Assembly: GCA_019751875.1 (NCBI GenBank)
Contig: JAIEMV010000015.1
Coordinates: 105,177 to 169,176 of the forward strand
Direction: 5' to 3'
DNA: 64,000 nt
Source of the DNA: Hyphomicrobium sp.
Lineage (GTDB): Bacteria > Pseudomonadota > Alphaproteobacteria > Rhizobiales > Hyphomicrobiaceae
Part shown: positions 33,689-44,743 of the stretch, one piece after another
How the letters are laid out: every line of letters starts with the position of its first letter
Position numbering within the stretch: position 1 is the stretch's first letter
Program-made: the position numbers and the translations under genes
The notes under the pieces: generated by a model
Told to the model about the DNA's origin: nothing
The model's database searches: none
Seen by the model: only the letters and a program-made list of their open reading frames with translations

Positions 33689-33717
33689 GTTGTAGCTCGG
33701 CACTACTCCTCAGTCAA
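33689..33717 (-). promoter_or_regulatory. Sigma-70-type promoter upstream of rpsM (alpha operon)
   Basis: On the minus strand TTGACT (33717-33712), a 17-bp spacer and TACAAC (33694-33689). It lies in the 244-bp adk-rpsM gap and would give a leader of about 147 bases. It separates rpsM-rpsK-rpoA-rplQ from the upstream spc genes. Confidence 0.6.
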
Positions 33718-33779
33718 CCTTCCAAACGAACGTGTCACACCGGGTCCTGCGGGGCGTTAACCCCGTCGTTCCCGTCGCG

Positions 33780-34373
33780 TCACGCCTTCGCCGCTCCTTT
33801 CAGAACGGCTTCGATCTGCGCGGAAACGTCGGCGATCGGGGCCATGCCGTCGACCGTCTGAAGTTTCCGGTATGCGTAGTAATAGCCGACCAGCGGAGAT
33901 GTCTCGCGGTAGTAGGCCATGAGGCGGGTCTTCAGCGCTTCCGCGTTGTCGTCAGCACGCACGGTTCCGCCGGCGGCCAGCGTTTCGTGAGCCCGGTTTT
34001 CGATGCGGGAGACCAGGATCGTGTCATCGACCTTGATCTCGACGACGGCATCGAGGTCCTTGCCCTTGGAGGTCAGAAGCGAGCCGAGCGCATCGGCCTG
34101 CTTGAGCGTGCGCGGGAAGCCGTCGAGGATGAAACCCTTCGCGCAGTCGGGCTGCTCGATCCGGTCGGCGATGATGCCGATGACGATCTCGTCGGAGACG
34201 AGGCCGCCCGACTTCATGATGGCTTCCGCCTTCTTGCCGATCTCGCTCCCGGCCTTGACGGCGGCGCGGAGCATATCGCCCGTGGAGAGCTGCACGAGGC
34301 CGTGCTTGTCGGCGAGTAGCTGGGCCTGCGTGCCTTTGCCTGCGCCCGGGGGGCCGAGAAGGATTAGATTCAC
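33780..34373 (-). CDS. adk: Adenylate kinase (short-LID form)
   Basis: 197 residues. P-loop [20 protein letters not shown], then [32 protein letters not shown] and a LID region reduced to [20 protein letters not shown], without the zinc or long LID insert. This short form (about 190-200 residues) is common in Hyphomicrobiales. It interconverts ATP+AMP and 2 ADP. The start overlaps the secY stop by four bases. Confidence 0.96.
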   Translation of the reverse strand: MNLILLGPPGAGKGTQAQLLADKHGLVQLSTGDMLRAAVKAGSEIGKKAEAIMKSGGLVSDEIVIGIIADRIEQPDCAKGFILDGFPRTLKQADALGSLLTSKGKDLDAVVEIKVDDTILVSRIENRAHETLAAGGTVRADDNAEALKTRLMAYYRETSPLVGYYYAYRKLQTVDGMAPIADVSAQIEAVLKGAAKA

Positions 34374-35740
34374 CGACGACCCCTGTTGTTTGTCGCACCG
34401 CGTAGTTTGGCTTTTTTGATGAGGCCTTCGTACTGATGTGCGAGCAAGTGGCTTTGGATCTGTGCCACCGTATCCATGGTGACGGACACAGCGATGAGAA
34501 GCGAGGTTCCGCCGAAGTAGAACGGCAGGGCGGCATAGGAGACCAGGAACTCAGGCAGCACGCAGACGGCGGCCAGATACAAGGCGCCGACGAAGGTGAT
34601 GCGGGTCAGCACGTAGTCGATGTATTCGGCTGTCTTCTCGCCTGGACGAATGCCAGGCAGAAAGCCGCCATACTTGCGCAGGTTGTCGGCCGTTTCTTTG
34701 GGGTTGAACACAAGCGCGGTGTAGAAGAACGCGAAGAAGATGATGAGCGCGGCGGTGAGCAGCATGTGCAGCGGCTGGCCCATGCCCAACGAGGCCACGA
34801 TCGAGTTCAGCCACTCCGAACCCGTGCCGCCACCCGAACCCATGAACTGGGCGGCCGTGATCGGGAGGAGAAGCAGCGACGAGGCGAAGATCGGCGGAAT
34901 GACGCCGGCCGAGTTCAGCTTCAGCGGCAGATGCGAGGACTCGCCCTGCGTCATGCGGGTGCCGACTTGTCGCTTCGGATACTGGATCAAAAGTCGGCGT
35001 TGCGCACGTTCGATGAAGACGACGGCAGCGACGACGCCGAGCATCAGGGCAATGAGGCCGAAGAGGAGCGGGGTCGAGATCGAGCCGGCGCGGGCCAATT
35101 CGAACAGGCCGGCCAGCGCTGCCGGGAGGCCTGCCACGATGCCGGCGAAGATGATCAGCGAAATGCCATTGCCGACGCCGCGCTGCGTGATCTGCTCACC
35201 CAGCCACATCAGGAACATGGTGCCGCCGACCAGCGTGATGACGGTCGAGAAGCGGAAGAACCAGCCGGGATCCTTGACGATGGCGCCGGCGGCGCCCGAG
35301 GACGATCCTTCGAGGCCGATCGCGATACCGTAAGCCTGCAACGTAGCGAGCAGGACCGTGAGATAGCGCGTGTACTGGTTGATCTGCTTGCGGCCGCTTT
35401 CGCCCTCTTTCTTGAGGGCTTCAAGCTTGGGCGAGACCGACGTCATGATCTGAATGATGATCGACGCCGAGATGTACGGCATGATGTTCAACGCGAAGAT
35501 CGCGAGGCGCTCGACAGCGCCGCCGGCGAACATGTTGAACATGCCAAGGATGCCAGACGACTGGGCCTTGAAGGCTTCTGCGAACGCCGCAGCATTGATG
35601 CCCGGCAACGGAATGAACGTGCCGAGACGATACACGAGGAGCGCGCCCAGGGTGAACCACAGGCGCTGCTTCAGATCCTGCGCCTTTGCGAAGGCGCCGA
35701 AATTCATATTCGAGGCAAGCTGCTCGGCAGCGGAAACCAT
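34370..35740 (-). CDS. secY: Protein translocase subunit SecY
   Basis: 456 residues with ten predicted membrane helices. Recognisable parts are the plug and TM2 region (GIFNMFAGG-like [20 protein letters not shown]), [19 protein letters not shown], and the cytoplasmic loops with [13 protein letters not shown] and [20 protein letters not shown]. SecY forms the inner-membrane channel with SecE (62731-62928) and SecG. It follows rplO as usual in the spc order. Confidence 0.97.
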   Translation of the reverse strand: MVSAAEQLASNMNFGAFAKAQDLKQRLWFTLGALLVYRLGTFIPLPGINAAAFAEAFKAQSSGILGMFNMFAGGAVERLAIFALNIMPYISASIIIQIMTSVSPKLEALKKEGESGRKQINQYTRYLTVLLATLQAYGIAIGLEGSSSGAAGAIVKDPGWFFRFSTVITLVGGTMFLMWLGEQITQRGVGNGISLIIFAGIVAGLPAALAGLFELARAGSISTPLLFGLIALMLGVVAAVVFIERAQRRLLIQYPKRQVGTRMTQGESSHLPLKLNSAGVIPPIFASSLLLLPITAAQFMGSGGGTGSEWLNSIVASLGMGQPLHMLLTAALIIFFAFFYTALVFNPKETADNLRKYGGFLPGIRPGEKTAEYIDYVLTRITFVGALYLAAVCVLPEFLVSYAALPFYFGGTSLLIAVSVTMDTVAQIQSHLLAHQYEGLIKKAKLRGATNNRGRR

Positions 35741-35912
35741 CGTGCTCTCTCCTGACCCTCGACAGCCGGGCGGCGTCTTTCAACGCCGTGGCGGCCGCTG
35801 CTCACCCAATCCAGTCTCTCGGATCATCGATTGACCAGTTCGCCGCACAGCACGGAGCGTGGCATCGCTCCGGCATCACGGGATATGGGCGCGCCTTCGC
35901 GGCCGTACCAGA

Positions 35913-36461
35913 CTAGTCCTCCGACTTGGCCGTGGTCTTCGCAGAACCGGCCTTCTTGGCGGCCGTCTTCTTGCGCTTCACTTCGTCTGCTTCGAGGATC
36001 TTGACCTCGATGATGTTCAGCGACCCGCCGGCCTTTTCGATGGCCGCTTTTGCGGACGCCGAGGCTCCGTTGGCGGTCACCGTCAGCTTCGACTTGAGTT
36101 CGCCAGTGCCCAGAACGCGCAGACCATCCTTGGGGCGGCGCAGGATGCCGGCTTCGATGAGCGTGGCGACGTCGACCGACTGGCCGGCCTTCAGCTTGCC
36201 CTCTTCGACCGCTTTCTGCAGCGTACCGACGTTGATCTCATTGAAGTCCTTCGGACGGAACTTGTTGAAGCCGCGCTTGGGCAAACGGCGATGCAGGGGC
36301 ATCTGGCCGCCTTCAAAGCCGCCGATGGCGACGCCGGAGCGAGCCGTCTGGCCCTTGCCGCCGCGACCACCGGTCTTGCCGACGCCGGAGCCGATGCCGC
36401 GGCCGATGCGGACGCGCCGCTTGCGCGCGCCTTCGTTGTCGTTGATCTCATTGAGCCGCAT
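35913..36461 (-). CDS. rplO: Ribosomal protein L15
   Basis: 182 residues, longer than the usual 145-155. The fold carries [40 protein letters not shown] and [16 protein letters not shown]. The last 28 residues ([19 protein letters not shown] and on) are a Lys/Ala tail typical of this cluster. 172 bases separate it from secY; nothing else was seen there. Confidence 0.97.
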   Translation of the reverse strand: MRLNEINDNEGARKRRVRIGRGIGSGVGKTGGRGGKGQTARSGVAIGGFEGGQMPLHRRLPKRGFNKFRPKDFNEINVGTLQKAVEEGKLKAGQSVDVATLIEAGILRRPKDGLRVLGTGELKSKLTVTANGASASAKAAIEKAGGSLNIIEVKILEADEVKRKKTAAKKAGSAKTTAKSED

Positions 36462-36493
36462 GGGACGTGGCGCTCCTCAAACCTAAAAGTGCC

Positions 36494-36688
36494 TCAGGCC
36501 TCGTCGACGACGCGGACGAGGTGGGGGATGGACTTGATCATGCCGCGCACGGCCGGAGTGTCCTCCAGCGTACGGCGACGGTTCAGCTTGTCGAGACCGA
36601 GGCCGCGCAATGTCTGTGTCTGCTTCTCGGGACGGCGGGCAGCGCTGGCCACCTGCTCGACGGTAATGGTCTTCTTCGTGTCGGCCAT
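36494..36688 (-). CDS. rpmD: Ribosomal protein L30
   Basis: 64 residues, with [38 protein letters not shown] and [17 protein letters not shown], the complete short bacterial L30. Confidence 0.96.
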   Translation of the reverse strand: MADTKKTITVEQVASAARRPEKQTQTLRGLGLDKLNRRRTLEDTPAVRGMIKSIPHLVRVVDEA

Positions 36689-36718
36689 TTGACTGTTCCT
36701 TAAAGGTTGACGCCGGCC

Positions 36719-37309
36719 TTAGAGGTCGGCGCCGGCCTCGGCGGCGACCGAGCCATCGCGGCGGCGCGCCACAATGTCGGAAACCTTCAGATTGCGACGG
36801 GCCGCGACGCCACGGGGATTCTCCTGGCCCTTGAGGGCGTCGAAAGTGGCGCGCACGACGTTGTACGGGTTGGTGGAGCCGAGCGATTTGGCCACGACGT
36901 CCTGGACGCCGAGCATTTCGAAGACGGCGCGCATGGCGCCGCCGGCGATGATGCCGGTACCGGCCGGAGCCGAGCGGACGACGACCTTGCCCGAACCGTG
37001 ACGGCCTTCGCTGTCATGGTGAAGTGTGCGGGCGTCGCGGAGCGGAACGCGGACGAGGTTGCGACGCGCCGCTTCCGTCGCCTTGCGGATCGCTTCCGGC
37101 ACTTCGCGGGCCTTGCCATGGCCGAAGCCGACGCGGCCGCGCAGATCGCCGACGACCACGAGAGCCGCAAAGCCGAAGCGCTTACCGCCCTTCACAACCT
37201 TCGCGACGCGGTTGATGTGAACGAGTTTGTCGGTGAACTCGCTCTCGACCTTTTCACGATCGCGATCGCGTCCGCCGCGCTTTTCCTGGGGTCCACGTGC
37301 CACGGTCAA
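36719..37309 (-). CDS. rpsE: Ribosomal protein S5
   Basis: 196 residues. The double-stranded-RNA-binding-like domain is [19 protein letters not shown] with [20 protein letters not shown]; the second domain has [20 protein letters not shown] and a C-terminal tail. S5 controls decoding fidelity near the mRNA entry site. The N-terminal 20 residues are charged and family-variable. Confidence 0.97.
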   Translation of the reverse strand: MTVARGPQEKRGGRDRDREKVESEFTDKLVHINRVAKVVKGGKRFGFAALVVVGDLRGRVGFGHGKAREVPEAIRKATEAARRNLVRVPLRDARTLHHDSEGRHGSGKVVVRSAPAGTGIIAGGAMRAVFEMLGVQDVVAKSLGSTNPYNVVRATFDALKGQENPRGVAARRNLKVSDIVARRRDGSVAAEAGADL

Positions 37310-37319
37310 ATCCCTTTCA

Positions 37320-37682
37320 TCAGAACTTCAGGCCGCCTTCGCGCGCGGCCTCCGCGAGCGCCTTCACGCGCCCATGATAGAGGAAGCCGCCGCGGTCGAA
37401 GACGACCGTTTCAATGCCGGCCTTCAGCGTCCGCTCGGCGATGAGCTTGCCGACCGCCGCCGCAGCGGAGACGTCGGCGCCCGTCTTGAGCGAACCGCGC
37501 AGATCCTTCTCGAGCGTCGAGGCAGCGGCGATGGTCTTGCCGGCCGTGTCGTCGATGACCTGCGCATAGATGTTCTTGCCGGAGCGGTGCACCGAGAGGC
37601 GCGGCCGGGTTCCGGAGTTCGCCTTCAACGAGCGGCGCACGCGGGCGCGGCGCTTGATGAAGAGTGGATTGTGCGTACCCAT
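37320..37682 (-). CDS. rplR: Ribosomal protein L18
   Basis: 120 residues: [40 protein letters not shown] and [20 protein letters not shown]. It binds 5S rRNA with L5. Spacing to rpsE is ten bases. Confidence 0.97.
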   Translation of the reverse strand: MGTHNPLFIKRRARVRRSLKANSGTRPRLSVHRSGKNIYAQVIDDTAGKTIAAASTLEKDLRGSLKTGADVSAAAAVGKLIAERTLKAGIETVVFDRGGFLYHGRVKALAEAAREGGLKF

Positions 37683-37693
37683 GGATCGCGTCC

Positions 37694-38236
37694 TTACTTC
37701 TTCTTGCCTTCCTTGCGGAAGATGTATTCGCCCTGATAGCGCACGCCCTTGCCCTGGTAGGGCTCCGGTTTGCGCGAAGAACGGATGACGGCGGCCAATT
37801 CACCGACGGCCTGCTTGTCGATCCCTGAGACGGTCACCTGGTCCTGCTTGGCGCCGCCGACCTTCACTTCGACGCCGGCGGGAACCTTGATGTTCACGTC
37901 GTGGCTGTAACCGACGGCGAGCGTCAGCACGTCCTTGCCCTTCATCGAGGCCTTGAAGCCGACGCCGTGGATTTCCAGCGTGTGCGAGTAGCCCTCTGTC
38001 ACGCCCTTGATCATGTTCTGGATCATGGTGCGCGACATGCCCCACATGGAGCGTGCGGCCTTGGTCTCGTCACGAGGCGTCACCTCGATGCCGTCTGCGG
38101 TCTTCTCAACCTTGATCTGCTCGGGACACGTGAAGGAGAGTTCGCCCTTGGCGCCCTTCATCTTCACGGTCTGACCGCTGACCGTTGCCGTGACGGCGGA
38201 CGGGACAACGACCGGCTTCTTACCAATGCGTGACAT
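37694..38236 (-). CDS. rplF: Ribosomal protein L6
   Basis: 180 residues from [20 protein letters not shown] at 38236; seven codons of open frame upstream are not used. The two repeated L6 domains are present, and the C-terminus has [20 protein letters not shown], the L6 signature. Confidence 0.97.
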   Translation of the reverse strand: MSRIGKKPVVVPSAVTATVSGQTVKMKGAKGELSFTCPEQIKVEKTADGIEVTPRDETKAARSMWGMSRTMIQNMIKGVTEGYSHTLEIHGVGFKASMKGKDVLTLAVGYSHDVNIKVPAGVEVKVGGAKQDQVTVSGIDKQAVGELAAVIRSSRKPEPYQGKGVRYQGEYIFRKEGKKK

Positions 38237-38278
38237 GGGTTCGACCCCTTGAACCACCCGGAGATCCGGGCGCCTTCG

Positions 38279-38677
38279 TTAGAATACGTTGCAGATGATC
38301 TCGCCGCCGACGTTCTCCTCGCGGGCTCGCGAGTCGGACATCACGCCCTTGGGCGTCGACAGGATCGCGACGCCGAGGCCGTTGCGGACATTCTTCAGGT
38401 CTTTCACCGGCGAGTACACGCGGCGGCCGGGCTTCGAGACGCGCTCGATTTCACGGATCGCGGGCTGGCCGTTGTAGTACTTGAGTTCGATCTCGAACTC
38501 AGGCTCGGAGCCTTTCAGTTCAACCCTTGCGTAGCCGCGGATATAGCCTTCCTCGGTCAGCACGTCGAGGACGCGGGCCCGCAGCGTGGAAGCCGGTGTC
38601 GAGACCTTCGGGCGGCGACGCATCTGTGCGTTACGGATGCGGGTCAGCATGTCGCCAACGGGATCGTTCATTGCCAT
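38279..38677 (-). CDS. rpsH: Ribosomal protein S8
   Basis: 132 residues, starting [20 protein letters not shown] and ending [20 protein letters not shown], the S8 signature. In enterobacteria S8 represses the spc operon by binding near rplE; whether that holds here cannot be seen. Confidence 0.97.
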   Translation of the reverse strand: MAMNDPVGDMLTRIRNAQMRRRPKVSTPASTLRARVLDVLTEEGYIRGYARVELKGSEPEFEIELKYYNGQPAIREIERVSKPGRRVYSPVKDLKNVRNGLGVAILSTPKGVMSDSRAREENVGGEIICNVF

Positions 38678-38690
38678 CTTCTTCGTTCCC

Positions 38691-38996
38691 TTACCAGCTC
38701 GACTTCACGATGCCAGGAATACGACCCTGGCTGGCGAGTTCGCGAAGCTGGTTGCGGCACAGCTTGAACTTGCGATAGGTGCCACGCGCGCGGCCGGTGA
38801 GCTCGCAGCGGTTGCGGATGCGGGTGGGAGAAGAATTCCGCGGCATCTCGGCCAGCTTCAGACGCGCAGCGAAGCGCTCTTCGGCCGGGCGCTTGAGATC
38901 GTTGGCGATCTCTTTCAGGCGCTTGCGCTTGGCGGCCGACTGGGCGGCCATCTTGCGGCGGCGGTTGTTCTTCTCAATCGAACTGGTCTTGGCCAT
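38691..38996 (-). CDS. rpsN: Ribosomal protein S14 (zinc-free form)
   Basis: 101 residues, the long form. The motif [20 protein letters not shown] keeps two cysteines but not the CxxC pairs of the zinc-binding type. Start [20 protein letters not shown]. Confidence 0.97.
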   Translation of the reverse strand: MAKTSSIEKNNRRRKMAAQSAAKRKRLKEIANDLKRPAEERFAARLKLAEMPRNSSPTRIRNRCELTGRARGTYRKFKLCRNQLRELASQGRIPGIVKSSW

Positions 38997-39047
38997 TCAA
39001 ATCCTCCAAAGGCCTTTCGGGCACATGTAACGGGAACCCGAGGTCCT

Positions 39048-39710
39048 CTAGCTGCGGAAGGGGAAGTTGAAACCGCGAAGAAGTTCGCGGGCTTCGTCGT
39101 CTGTCTTGGCGGTGGTGACGACGATGACGTCCATGCCGAGCACGTCGTCGACTTCGTCATAGTTGATTTCGGGGAACACGAGGTGCTCCTTCAGACCGCA
39201 GGCGTAGTTGCCGCGGCCGTCGAAGCTCTTCGGATTCAGGCCGCGGAAGTCCTTCACGCGCGGCAGCGCGATGGTGACGAAACGGTCCAGAAATTCGTAC
39301 ATGCGATCGCCGCGAAGCGTGACCTTCGCACCCAGCGTCATGCCATCGCGCACCTTGAAGGTGGCGATCGACTTCTTGGCCTTGGTCATCTGCGGCTTCT
39401 GGCCGGCGATCTTGGCCAACTGAGCGGCCGCCACCTCGACCTTCTTGCGGTCGGCGGTGGCTTCACCCACGCCCATGTTGAGCACGATCTTCTCGATGCG
39501 CGGGATTTCCATGACGTTCCCGTACTCGAACTTCGTACGCATGGCGTCGCGCACGACCTTCTCGTAGTGGACCTTCATGCGAGGCTTGTAATCAGCGGGG
39601 CGCGGCTTGGCGGGCGCGGCGTCCACGGGCGCTGCAGCCTTGGCGGCCTTCGCCTTTCCAGCGGCGGCGGCAGCCTGCGGCTTGCCGCTTTTTTTGTTGT
39701 TGTCAGCCAT
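39048..39710 (-). CDS. rplE: Ribosomal protein L5 with an Ala/Lys-rich N-terminal extension
   Basis: 220 residues; the L5 core starts only near residue 38 ([20 protein letters not shown]) and is otherwise complete ([29 protein letters not shown] [40 protein letters not shown]). The extra 37 residues are Lys, Ala and Pro, unlike the usual start. An internal start at MKVHYEK is possible but has no better ribosome-binding site. L5 bridges 5S rRNA and the P-site tRNA. Confidence 0.96.
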   Translation of the reverse strand: MADNNKKSGKPQAAAAAGKAKAAKAAAPVDAAPAKPRPADYKPRMKVHYEKVVRDAMRTKFEYGNVMEIPRIEKIVLNMGVGEATADRKKVEVAAAQLAKIAGQKPQMTKAKKSIATFKVRDGMTLGAKVTLRGDRMYEFLDRFVTIALPRVKDFRGLNPKSFDGRGNYACGLKEHLVFPEINYDEVDDVLGMDVIVVTTAKTDDEARELLRGFNFPFRS

Positions 39711-39713
39711 GGC

Positions 39714-40040
39714 TTACTTCTTCTCCGGAATGACTTCGCCAGAGCGCTTGGCGACACGCACCTTGCGGCCGTCGTCCAGCAGCTTGAACCCAACGCGGGT
39801 CGGCTTGCCGTCCTTGGGGTCTTCGACGGCGAGATTCGACAAGTGGATCGCGGCTTCCTTGGAAATGATGCCGCCTTCCTGCTGCGCCGTCTGCTTCTGA
39901 TGCCGGCGCACGACGTTGACGCCACGAACGAGTGCGCGGTTCTCCTTCGGGCGAACCTCGATCACCTCGCCGTGCTTGCCCTTGTCGCGGCCCGTCAGCA
40001 CGATGACGTGATCGCCCTTCTTGATCTTCTGAGCCGACAT
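39714..40040 (-). CDS. rplX: Ribosomal protein L24
   Basis: 108 residues. KOW motif [20 protein letters not shown]. The ATG (40040-40038) overlaps the rplN stop by one base (TGATG); a GTG just before it would add one residue. Three bases separate it from rplE. Confidence 0.96.
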   Translation of the reverse strand: MSAQKIKKGDHVIVLTGRDKGKHGEVIEVRPKENRALVRGVNVVRRHQKQTAQQEGGIISKEAAIHLSNLAVEDPKDGKPTRVGFKLLDDGRKVRVAKRSGEVIPEKK

Positions 40041-40408
40041 CACAGCACCTCCGGCGCGAGCGAAACGATCTTCATGTGGTTCTTGGCGCGCAGTTCACGG
40101 GTCACCGGCCCAAAGATACGCGTGCCGACGGGATCGCCCTGCGCGTTGACGAGTACGGCGGCGTTCCGGTCGAAGCGGATCAGCGAACCGTCCGGACGGC
40201 GCACGCCCTTGGCGACGCGCACGATCACGGCCTTCATCACCTGGCCCTTTTTCACGCGACCCTTCGGAATCGCCTCCTTCACCGACACGACGATCGTGTC
40301 GCCGATGGTGGCGTACTTGCGCTTGGAGCCGCCCAGCACCTTGATGCACTGGACGCAGCGAGCGCCCGAATTGTCGGCGACGTCGAGATTGGTCTCCATC
40401 TGGATCAT
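40040..40408 (-). CDS. rplN: Ribosomal protein L14
   Basis: 122 residues, starting [20 protein letters not shown] and containing [18 protein letters not shown]; a complete L14. It lies at the intersubunit face. A 111-bp gap separates it from rpsQ. Confidence 0.97.
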   Translation of the reverse strand: MIQMETNLDVADNSGARCVQCIKVLGGSKRKYATIGDTIVVSVKEAIPKGRVKKGQVMKAVIVRVAKGVRRPDGSLIRFDRNAAVLVNAQGDPVGTRIFGPVTRELRAKNHMKIVSLAPEVL

Positions 40409-40519
40409 CGCTGTCGTCCTTCCCTTGCGGCCACCCTCGGATGGCCAAATTCATTTCACCGGCCGGCTCGTCCGTCTCGCCCGCGCCGTCAGCCCGTTGC
40501 CGAGCCCGGCGCCGGGGGA

Positions 40520-40753
40520 TCAGGCCTTCGCCAGAACCACCCAACGCTTGTTCTTCGAGATCGGGGCAGACTCCTCGATGGAGACCTTGTCGCCGATCTT
40601 GAAAACGTTCGCTTCGTCATGCGCGTGATACTTCTTCGTACGACGCACGGTCTTCTTGAGCAGCGGATGCGTGAAACGGCGTTCCACTTCCACCACGATC
40701 GTCTTGTCGTTCTTGTCGGAAACGACCACACCCTGCAGAATGCGCTTCGGCAT
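40520..40753 (-). CDS. rpsQ: Ribosomal protein S17
   Basis: 77 residues: [40 protein letters not shown] and [19 protein letters not shown], the OB-fold of S17. Confidence 0.97.
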   Translation of the reverse strand: MPKRILQGVVVSDKNDKTIVVEVERRFTHPLLKKTVRRTKKYHAHDEANVFKIGDKVSIEESAPISKNKRWVVLAKA

Positions 40754-40766
40754 CGCTCAAATCTCC

Positions 40767-40976
40767 TCAAGCGCTCTTCTGCGCACTGCCGGCCCGCTTC
40801 GTGCGAGCCACCGTCATCACGCGCGCGATATCGCGGCGGACCTCGCGAATCCGCGAGGTCGTTTCCAGCTGCCCGGAAGCCCGCTGGAAGCGCAGGTTGA
40901 ACTGCTCCTTCTTCAGCTTCGCCAGCTGGTCGTCGAGCTGGTCGAGGGACATGCCCTTAAGCTCAGCAGCCTTCAT
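40767..40976 (-). CDS. rpmC: Ribosomal protein L29
   Basis: 69 residues, two-helix hairpin: [40 protein letters not shown], then [11 protein letters not shown]. Located at the exit tunnel rim. Confidence 0.96.
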   Translation of the reverse strand: MKAAELKGMSLDQLDDQLAKLKKEQFNLRFQRASGQLETTSRIREVRRDIARVMTVARTKRAGSAQKSA

Positions 40977-41016
40977 CGTTCGTCCTCACTCATTCCTTTG
41001 TGTCACGTCTCAGCAA

Positions 41017-41427
41017 TCAAGCGAGGCGCGTCACGATACGGGTCTTGATCGGCAGCTTGGCTGCGCCGAGTTCCAGCGCTTCCTTCGCGATCTGCGGATT
41101 GACGCCGCCGATCTCGAACAGGATGCGGCCGGGCTTCACGCGTGCCACCCAAAGTTCAACGCTGCCCTTGCCCGAACCCATGCGAACTTCGGCCGGCTTC
41201 TTGGTGACCGGCACGTCCGGATAGATGCGGAGCCAGATGCGGCCCTGACGCTTCGTGTGGCGTGCGATCGCGCGGCGAGCCGCTTCGATCTGGCGCGCGG
41301 TGATGCGTTCCGGCTCGACGGCCTTGAGGCCGATTTCGCCGAAGCTCAAGGTCGTGCCGCCCTTGGCAGCGCCGTGGATGCGGCCCTTGAACTGCTTGCG
41401 GAACTTTGTGCGCTTAGGTTGCAGCAT
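41017..41427 (-). CDS. rplP: Ribosomal protein L16
   Basis: 136 residues: [20 protein letters not shown] at the start and [20 protein letters not shown] near residue 82. It sits close to the A-site tRNA elbow. Confidence 0.97.
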   Translation of the reverse strand: MLQPKRTKFRKQFKGRIHGAAKGGTTLSFGEIGLKAVEPERITARQIEAARRAIARHTKRQGRIWLRIYPDVPVTKKPAEVRMGSGKGSVELWVARVKPGRILFEIGGVNPQIAKEALELGAAKLPIKTRIVTRLA

Positions 41428-41446
41428 TGTCTTTTCCTAAAGTTCC

Positions 41447-42238
41447 TCAGGCCTCAGTGGGCGTCTCGGTGGTTTCGGCGCCCCCGCGTCCCCCGCGTCC
41501 GCCGCGCGGACCACGGCGGTTATCGCGCCGCTCGCCGTCGTCGCGGCGCGGACGGGGACCGGCCTGATCCTGGGTTTCGAGCGAACGGCGCTCGGAAGCC
41601 ATGGGATCGTGCTCGATGATCTCGCCCTTGAAGATCCAGACCTTGATGCCGATAACGCCATAGGCGGTCTTGGCAAGGCCGTAGCCGAAGTCGATGTCGG
41701 CGCGCAGTGTGTGGAGCGGCACGCGGCCTTCGCGATACCATTCCGTGCGTGCGATTTCCGCGCCGCCAAGACGGCCGGCGACGTTGATTCGGATGCCGAC
41801 GGCGCCGAGGCGGAGGGCCGACTGCACGGCGCGCTTCATCGCGCGACGGAAAGCGACACGGCGCTCGAGCTGCTGGGCGATCGATTCAGCCACCAGCGTG
41901 GCGTCGATTTCGGGCTTGCGCACTTCGACGATGTTGAGGTGCACTTCCGATGACGTGAGGCGGGCGAGTTCGCCACGCAGCTTCTCGATGTCGGCGCCCT
42001 TCTTGCCGATCAGCACGCCGGGGCGGGCCGAATGGACGGTGACGCGGCACTTCTTGTGCGGGCGCTCGATAACCACCTTGGAGATACCGGCGGTGCGCTG
42101 GTGCTGCATGATGTGGTCACGCATGACCATGTCTTCGTGCAGCAGCTTGCCGTATTCGCCGCGGGCCGCGAACCAGCGGCTGTCCCAGGTGCGGTTGACG
42201 CCGACGCGAAGGCCGACGGGATTGACTTTCTGACCCAT
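41447..42238 (-). CDS. rpsC: Ribosomal protein S3 with an RGG-type tail
   Basis: 263 residues. The KH domain reads [20 protein letters not shown] and the C-terminal S3 domain [20 protein letters not shown]. After about residue 210 the protein ends in a disordered Arg/Gly/Asp-rich tail with [11 protein letters not shown] followed by Thr/Glu, longer than in most bacteria. Its ATG overlaps the rplV stop by one base. Confidence 0.96.
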   Translation of the reverse strand: MGQKVNPVGLRVGVNRTWDSRWFAARGEYGKLLHEDMVMRDHIMQHQRTAGISKVVIERPHKKCRVTVHSARPGVLIGKKGADIEKLRGELARLTSSEVHLNIVEVRKPEIDATLVAESIAQQLERRVAFRRAMKRAVQSALRLGAVGIRINVAGRLGGAEIARTEWYREGRVPLHTLRADIDFGYGLAKTAYGVIGIKVWIFKGEIIEHDPMASERRSLETQDQAGPRPRRDDGERRDNRRGPRGGRGGRGGAETTETPTEA

Positions 42239-42687
42239 TACGCGGCCCCCTTCTTGGGCTGAGCCGCCGTCTTGGCAGCCGACTTGGTCTTCTTGGTCTT
42301 GGCCGGCTCAGCCTCTTCGGCCTTCTGACGGACGACGACCGTGATCTGCGAGAACGGCTTCAACACCTGAAAGCCGCGGCCACGGCCGCGGGCGGCGAAG
42401 CGCTTCATTACGATGTTCTTGCCGACATAGGCTTCGGCGACGACGAGTTCGTCGACATCGAGGCCGTGGTTATTCTCGGCGTTGGCGACCGCGCTCATGA
42501 CGCACTTGCGGACGTCCTGAGCCACGCGCTTGCGCGAGAACTCGAGGTCGGCCATGGCGTCGTTGACCTTCTTGCCGCGGATCAGCTCCGCGACGAGGTT
42601 CAACTTCTGGGGCGAGATGCGGATGTTCTTCGCAATCGCCTTGGCCTCGTTCTCAGCGAGGCTGCGCTCCCGGCTCGGCTTGCCCAT
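42238..42687 (-). CDS. rplV: Ribosomal protein L22 with a Lys/Ala tail
   Basis: 149 residues (usual 110-130). Core [40 protein letters not shown], and the tunnel loop [20 protein letters not shown]; from about 122 a tail rich in Lys, Ala, Thr and Glu. One-base overlaps with both rpsS and rpsC. Confidence 0.96.
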   Translation of the reverse strand: MGKPSRERSLAENEAKAIAKNIRISPQKLNLVAELIRGKKVNDAMADLEFSRKRVAQDVRKCVMSAVANAENNHGLDVDELVVAEAYVGKNIVMKRFAARGRGRGFQVLKPFSQITVVVRQKAEEAEPAKTKKTKSAAKTAAQPKKGAA

Positions 42688-42965
42688 TACTTCCTCACCG
42701 CTTTCTTGTCGCCGCCGTGGCCAGGGAAGGTCCGGGTCGGTGCAAATTCACCGAACTTGTGACCGACCATGTCCTCCGAGATGGAGACAGGGATGTGCTT
42801 CTGACCGTTGTGGACGCCGAACGTCAGGCCGACGAATTGCGGCAGGATCGTCGAGCGGCGGCTCCAGATCTTGATGACCTCGTTGCGGCCCGACGCGCGC
42901 GACTTCTCAGCCTTCTTCAGGATGTAGCCGTCGACGAACGGACCTTTCCAAACAGAACGTGTCAC
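42687..42965 (-). CDS. rpsS: Ribosomal protein S19
   Basis: 92 residues: [40 protein letters not shown] and [20 protein letters not shown]. Complete. Confidence 0.97.
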   Translation of the reverse strand: MTRSVWKGPFVDGYILKKAEKSRASGRNEVIKIWSRRSTILPQFVGLTFGVHNGQKHIPVSISEDMVGHKFGEFAPTRTFPGHGGDKKAVRK

Positions 42966-42997
42966 TTGCGTTATCTCCTAGGCTCTGTTCTCAGGCC

Positions 42998-43819
42998 TTA
43001 CTTCGACTTGTGACGGCTGCGGACGATGAACTTGTCCGTCGTCTTGTTCTTGCGGGTCTTGTAACCCTTGGTGGGCTTGCCCCAGGGGGTCGCCCAGTGC
43101 TTACCACCGTTGGTGCGGCCGCCGTTGGGATGGTCGATCGGGTTCATGGTGATCGAACGAACCGTCGGGCGCGTGCCCTTCCAGCGCGTGCGGCCCGCCT
43201 TGCCGGTGACCGTGTTCATGTGATCCGGGTTCGAGACCGCGCCCACCGAAGCCATGCACTCGGCGCGGACCTTGCGGGTCTCGCCGGAGTTGAGCTTGAG
43301 GACGGCCCAACCGGCGTCGCGGCCGACGAGCTGTACGAATGAGCCGGCGGAACGGGCGAGCTGGCCACCGCGGCCGGGCTTCAGCTCGACGTTATGGATG
43401 ATCGTGCCCAGCGGCATGGCCGAGAGCGGCATGGCGTTGCCGGGCTTCACGTCGACCTTGGCGCCGGCGACGACCGTGTCACCCACAGCCAGACGCTGCG
43501 GTGCGAGGATGTAGGACAGTGTCCCGTCCTCGTACTTGATCAACGCGATGAAGGCCGTGCGGTTGGGATCGTATTCCAAACGCTCGACGACGGCCGCCAT
43601 GTCGAACTTGCGACGGCGGAAGTCCACGCGGCGATACAGCTGCTTGTGACCGCCGCCGATGTGACGGGTCGTGATGCGGCCATCGCTGTTGCGGCCACCG
43701 GTCTTGGTCTTGCCCTCGACCAGCATCTTGATCGGCGAGCCCTTCCACAGGTGGCTGCGGTCCACCTGAACAAGGTGGCGCAGACCTGGCGACGTCGGGC
43801 GAAATGTCTTCAATGCCAT
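42998..43819 (-). CDS. rplB: Ribosomal protein L2
   Basis: 273 residues: [20 protein letters not shown] near residue 45 and the C-terminal [20 protein letters not shown] loop with the His needed near the peptidyl-transferase centre. Confidence 0.97.
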   Translation of the reverse strand: MALKTFRPTSPGLRHLVQVDRSHLWKGSPIKMLVEGKTKTGGRNSDGRITTRHIGGGHKQLYRRVDFRRRKFDMAAVVERLEYDPNRTAFIALIKYEDGTLSYILAPQRLAVGDTVVAGAKVDVKPGNAMPLSAMPLGTIIHNVELKPGRGGQLARSAGSFVQLVGRDAGWAVLKLNSGETRKVRAECMASVGAVSNPDHMNTVTGKAGRTRWKGTRPTVRSITMNPIDHPNGGRTNGGKHWATPWGKPTKGYKTRKNKTTDKFIVRSRHKSK

Positions 43820-43829
43820 GACGGTTTCC

Positions 43830-44126
43830 TCACAGGCCCGTCGTCACGTCGATGGAGTGGCCTGCCTCCAACGTGACGATTGCCTTCTTAGTGTCGGAGA
43901 GCAGCGCGCGGCGGCCCTTGAACACCTTGTTCTTGCCCTTGCGGACGAGCGTGTTAACGGCCTTCACCTTGACCTTGAACAGGCTTTCGACGGCGGCCTT
44001 GATGTCCGTCTTGGTGGCACCCGGGGCGACCTTGAAGATCACCTGGTTGGCTTCCGAGACGAGCGTGGACTTTTCCGTGATCACGGGAGAGAGGATCACG
44101 TCATAGGCTTTGAGCTTGATCGTCAT
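43830..44126 (-). CDS. rplW: Ribosomal protein L23
   Basis: 98 residues: [20 protein letters not shown] and [20 protein letters not shown]. It docks SRP and trigger factor at the exit. The start overlaps the rplD stop by four bases. Confidence 0.97.
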   Translation of the reverse strand: MTIKLKAYDVILSPVITEKSTLVSEANQVIFKVAPGATKTDIKAAVESLFKVKVKAVNTLVRKGKNKVFKGRRALLSDTKKAIVTLEAGHSIDVTTGL

Positions 44127-44743
44127 TTGAACCGAGCCTCCAGAGCCTCAACCGCGGCCTTGGTCAGCACGAGCTTCCGGCGGCGCAGAATGTCGTAGAC
44201 GTTGATGCCCTGGATGGGCAGCAGGTCGATGTTGGGAATATTGCGGGCAGCGCGGGCGAAGCCGACATCGAGTTCGGCACCGTCAATGATCAGCGCGTTG
44301 TCGAGGGCGAGCTTGGCGAACTGCTGACGCAGCGCACCGGTCTTGCCTTCCGAGGACGAGGCCTTGTCGAGGACGACGATGTCGCCGGACTTGGCTTTGG
44401 CCGAGAGTGCATGACGCAGCGCCAGGGCGCGCACCTTCTTAGGCATATCGACGGCATGGCTGCGCGGCTTGGGACCGTGCGCCTTGCCGCCACCGCGCCA
44501 CTGCGGAACCGACTTGTCGCCGTGACGGGCGCCGCCGGTCCCCTTCTGCTTGTACATCTTCTTACCCGTGACCGCGACTTCGGAGCGGTCCTGGGCGTGG
44601 TGCGTGCCGGCCATGCGCTTCAAGAGCTGATAGCGCACCATGCGGTGGATCAGGTCGGGGCGCGGCTCGAGGCCGAAGATGGCGTCGGCGAGTTCGACCT
44701 CACCGGCCGTCGTCGCATCCAGCGTGGTGACAGAGGCTTTCAT
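44123..44743 (-). CDS. rplD: Ribosomal protein L4
   Basis: 206 residues from the ATG at 44743, which overlaps the rplC stop by one base (TGATG). Motifs: [40 protein letters not shown] (tunnel loop). L4 represses the S10 operon in enterobacteria. Confidence 0.96.
   Translation of the reverse strand: MKASVTTLDATTAGEVELADAIFGLEPRPDLIHRMVRYQLLKRMAGTHHAQDRSEVAVTGKKMYKQKGTGGARHGDKSVPQWRGGGKAHGPKPRSHAVDMPKKVRALALRHALSAKAKSGDIVVLDKASSSEGKTGALRQQFAKLALDNALIIDGAELDVGFARAARNIPNIDLLPIQGINVYDILRRRKLVLTKAAVEALEARFK

Noticed and set aside
34370..34373. Missing rpmJ (L36) after secY taken as a deletion
   Set aside because: Alphaproteobacteria normally carry rpmJ elsewhere; secY-adk overlap by four bases with no room for it.
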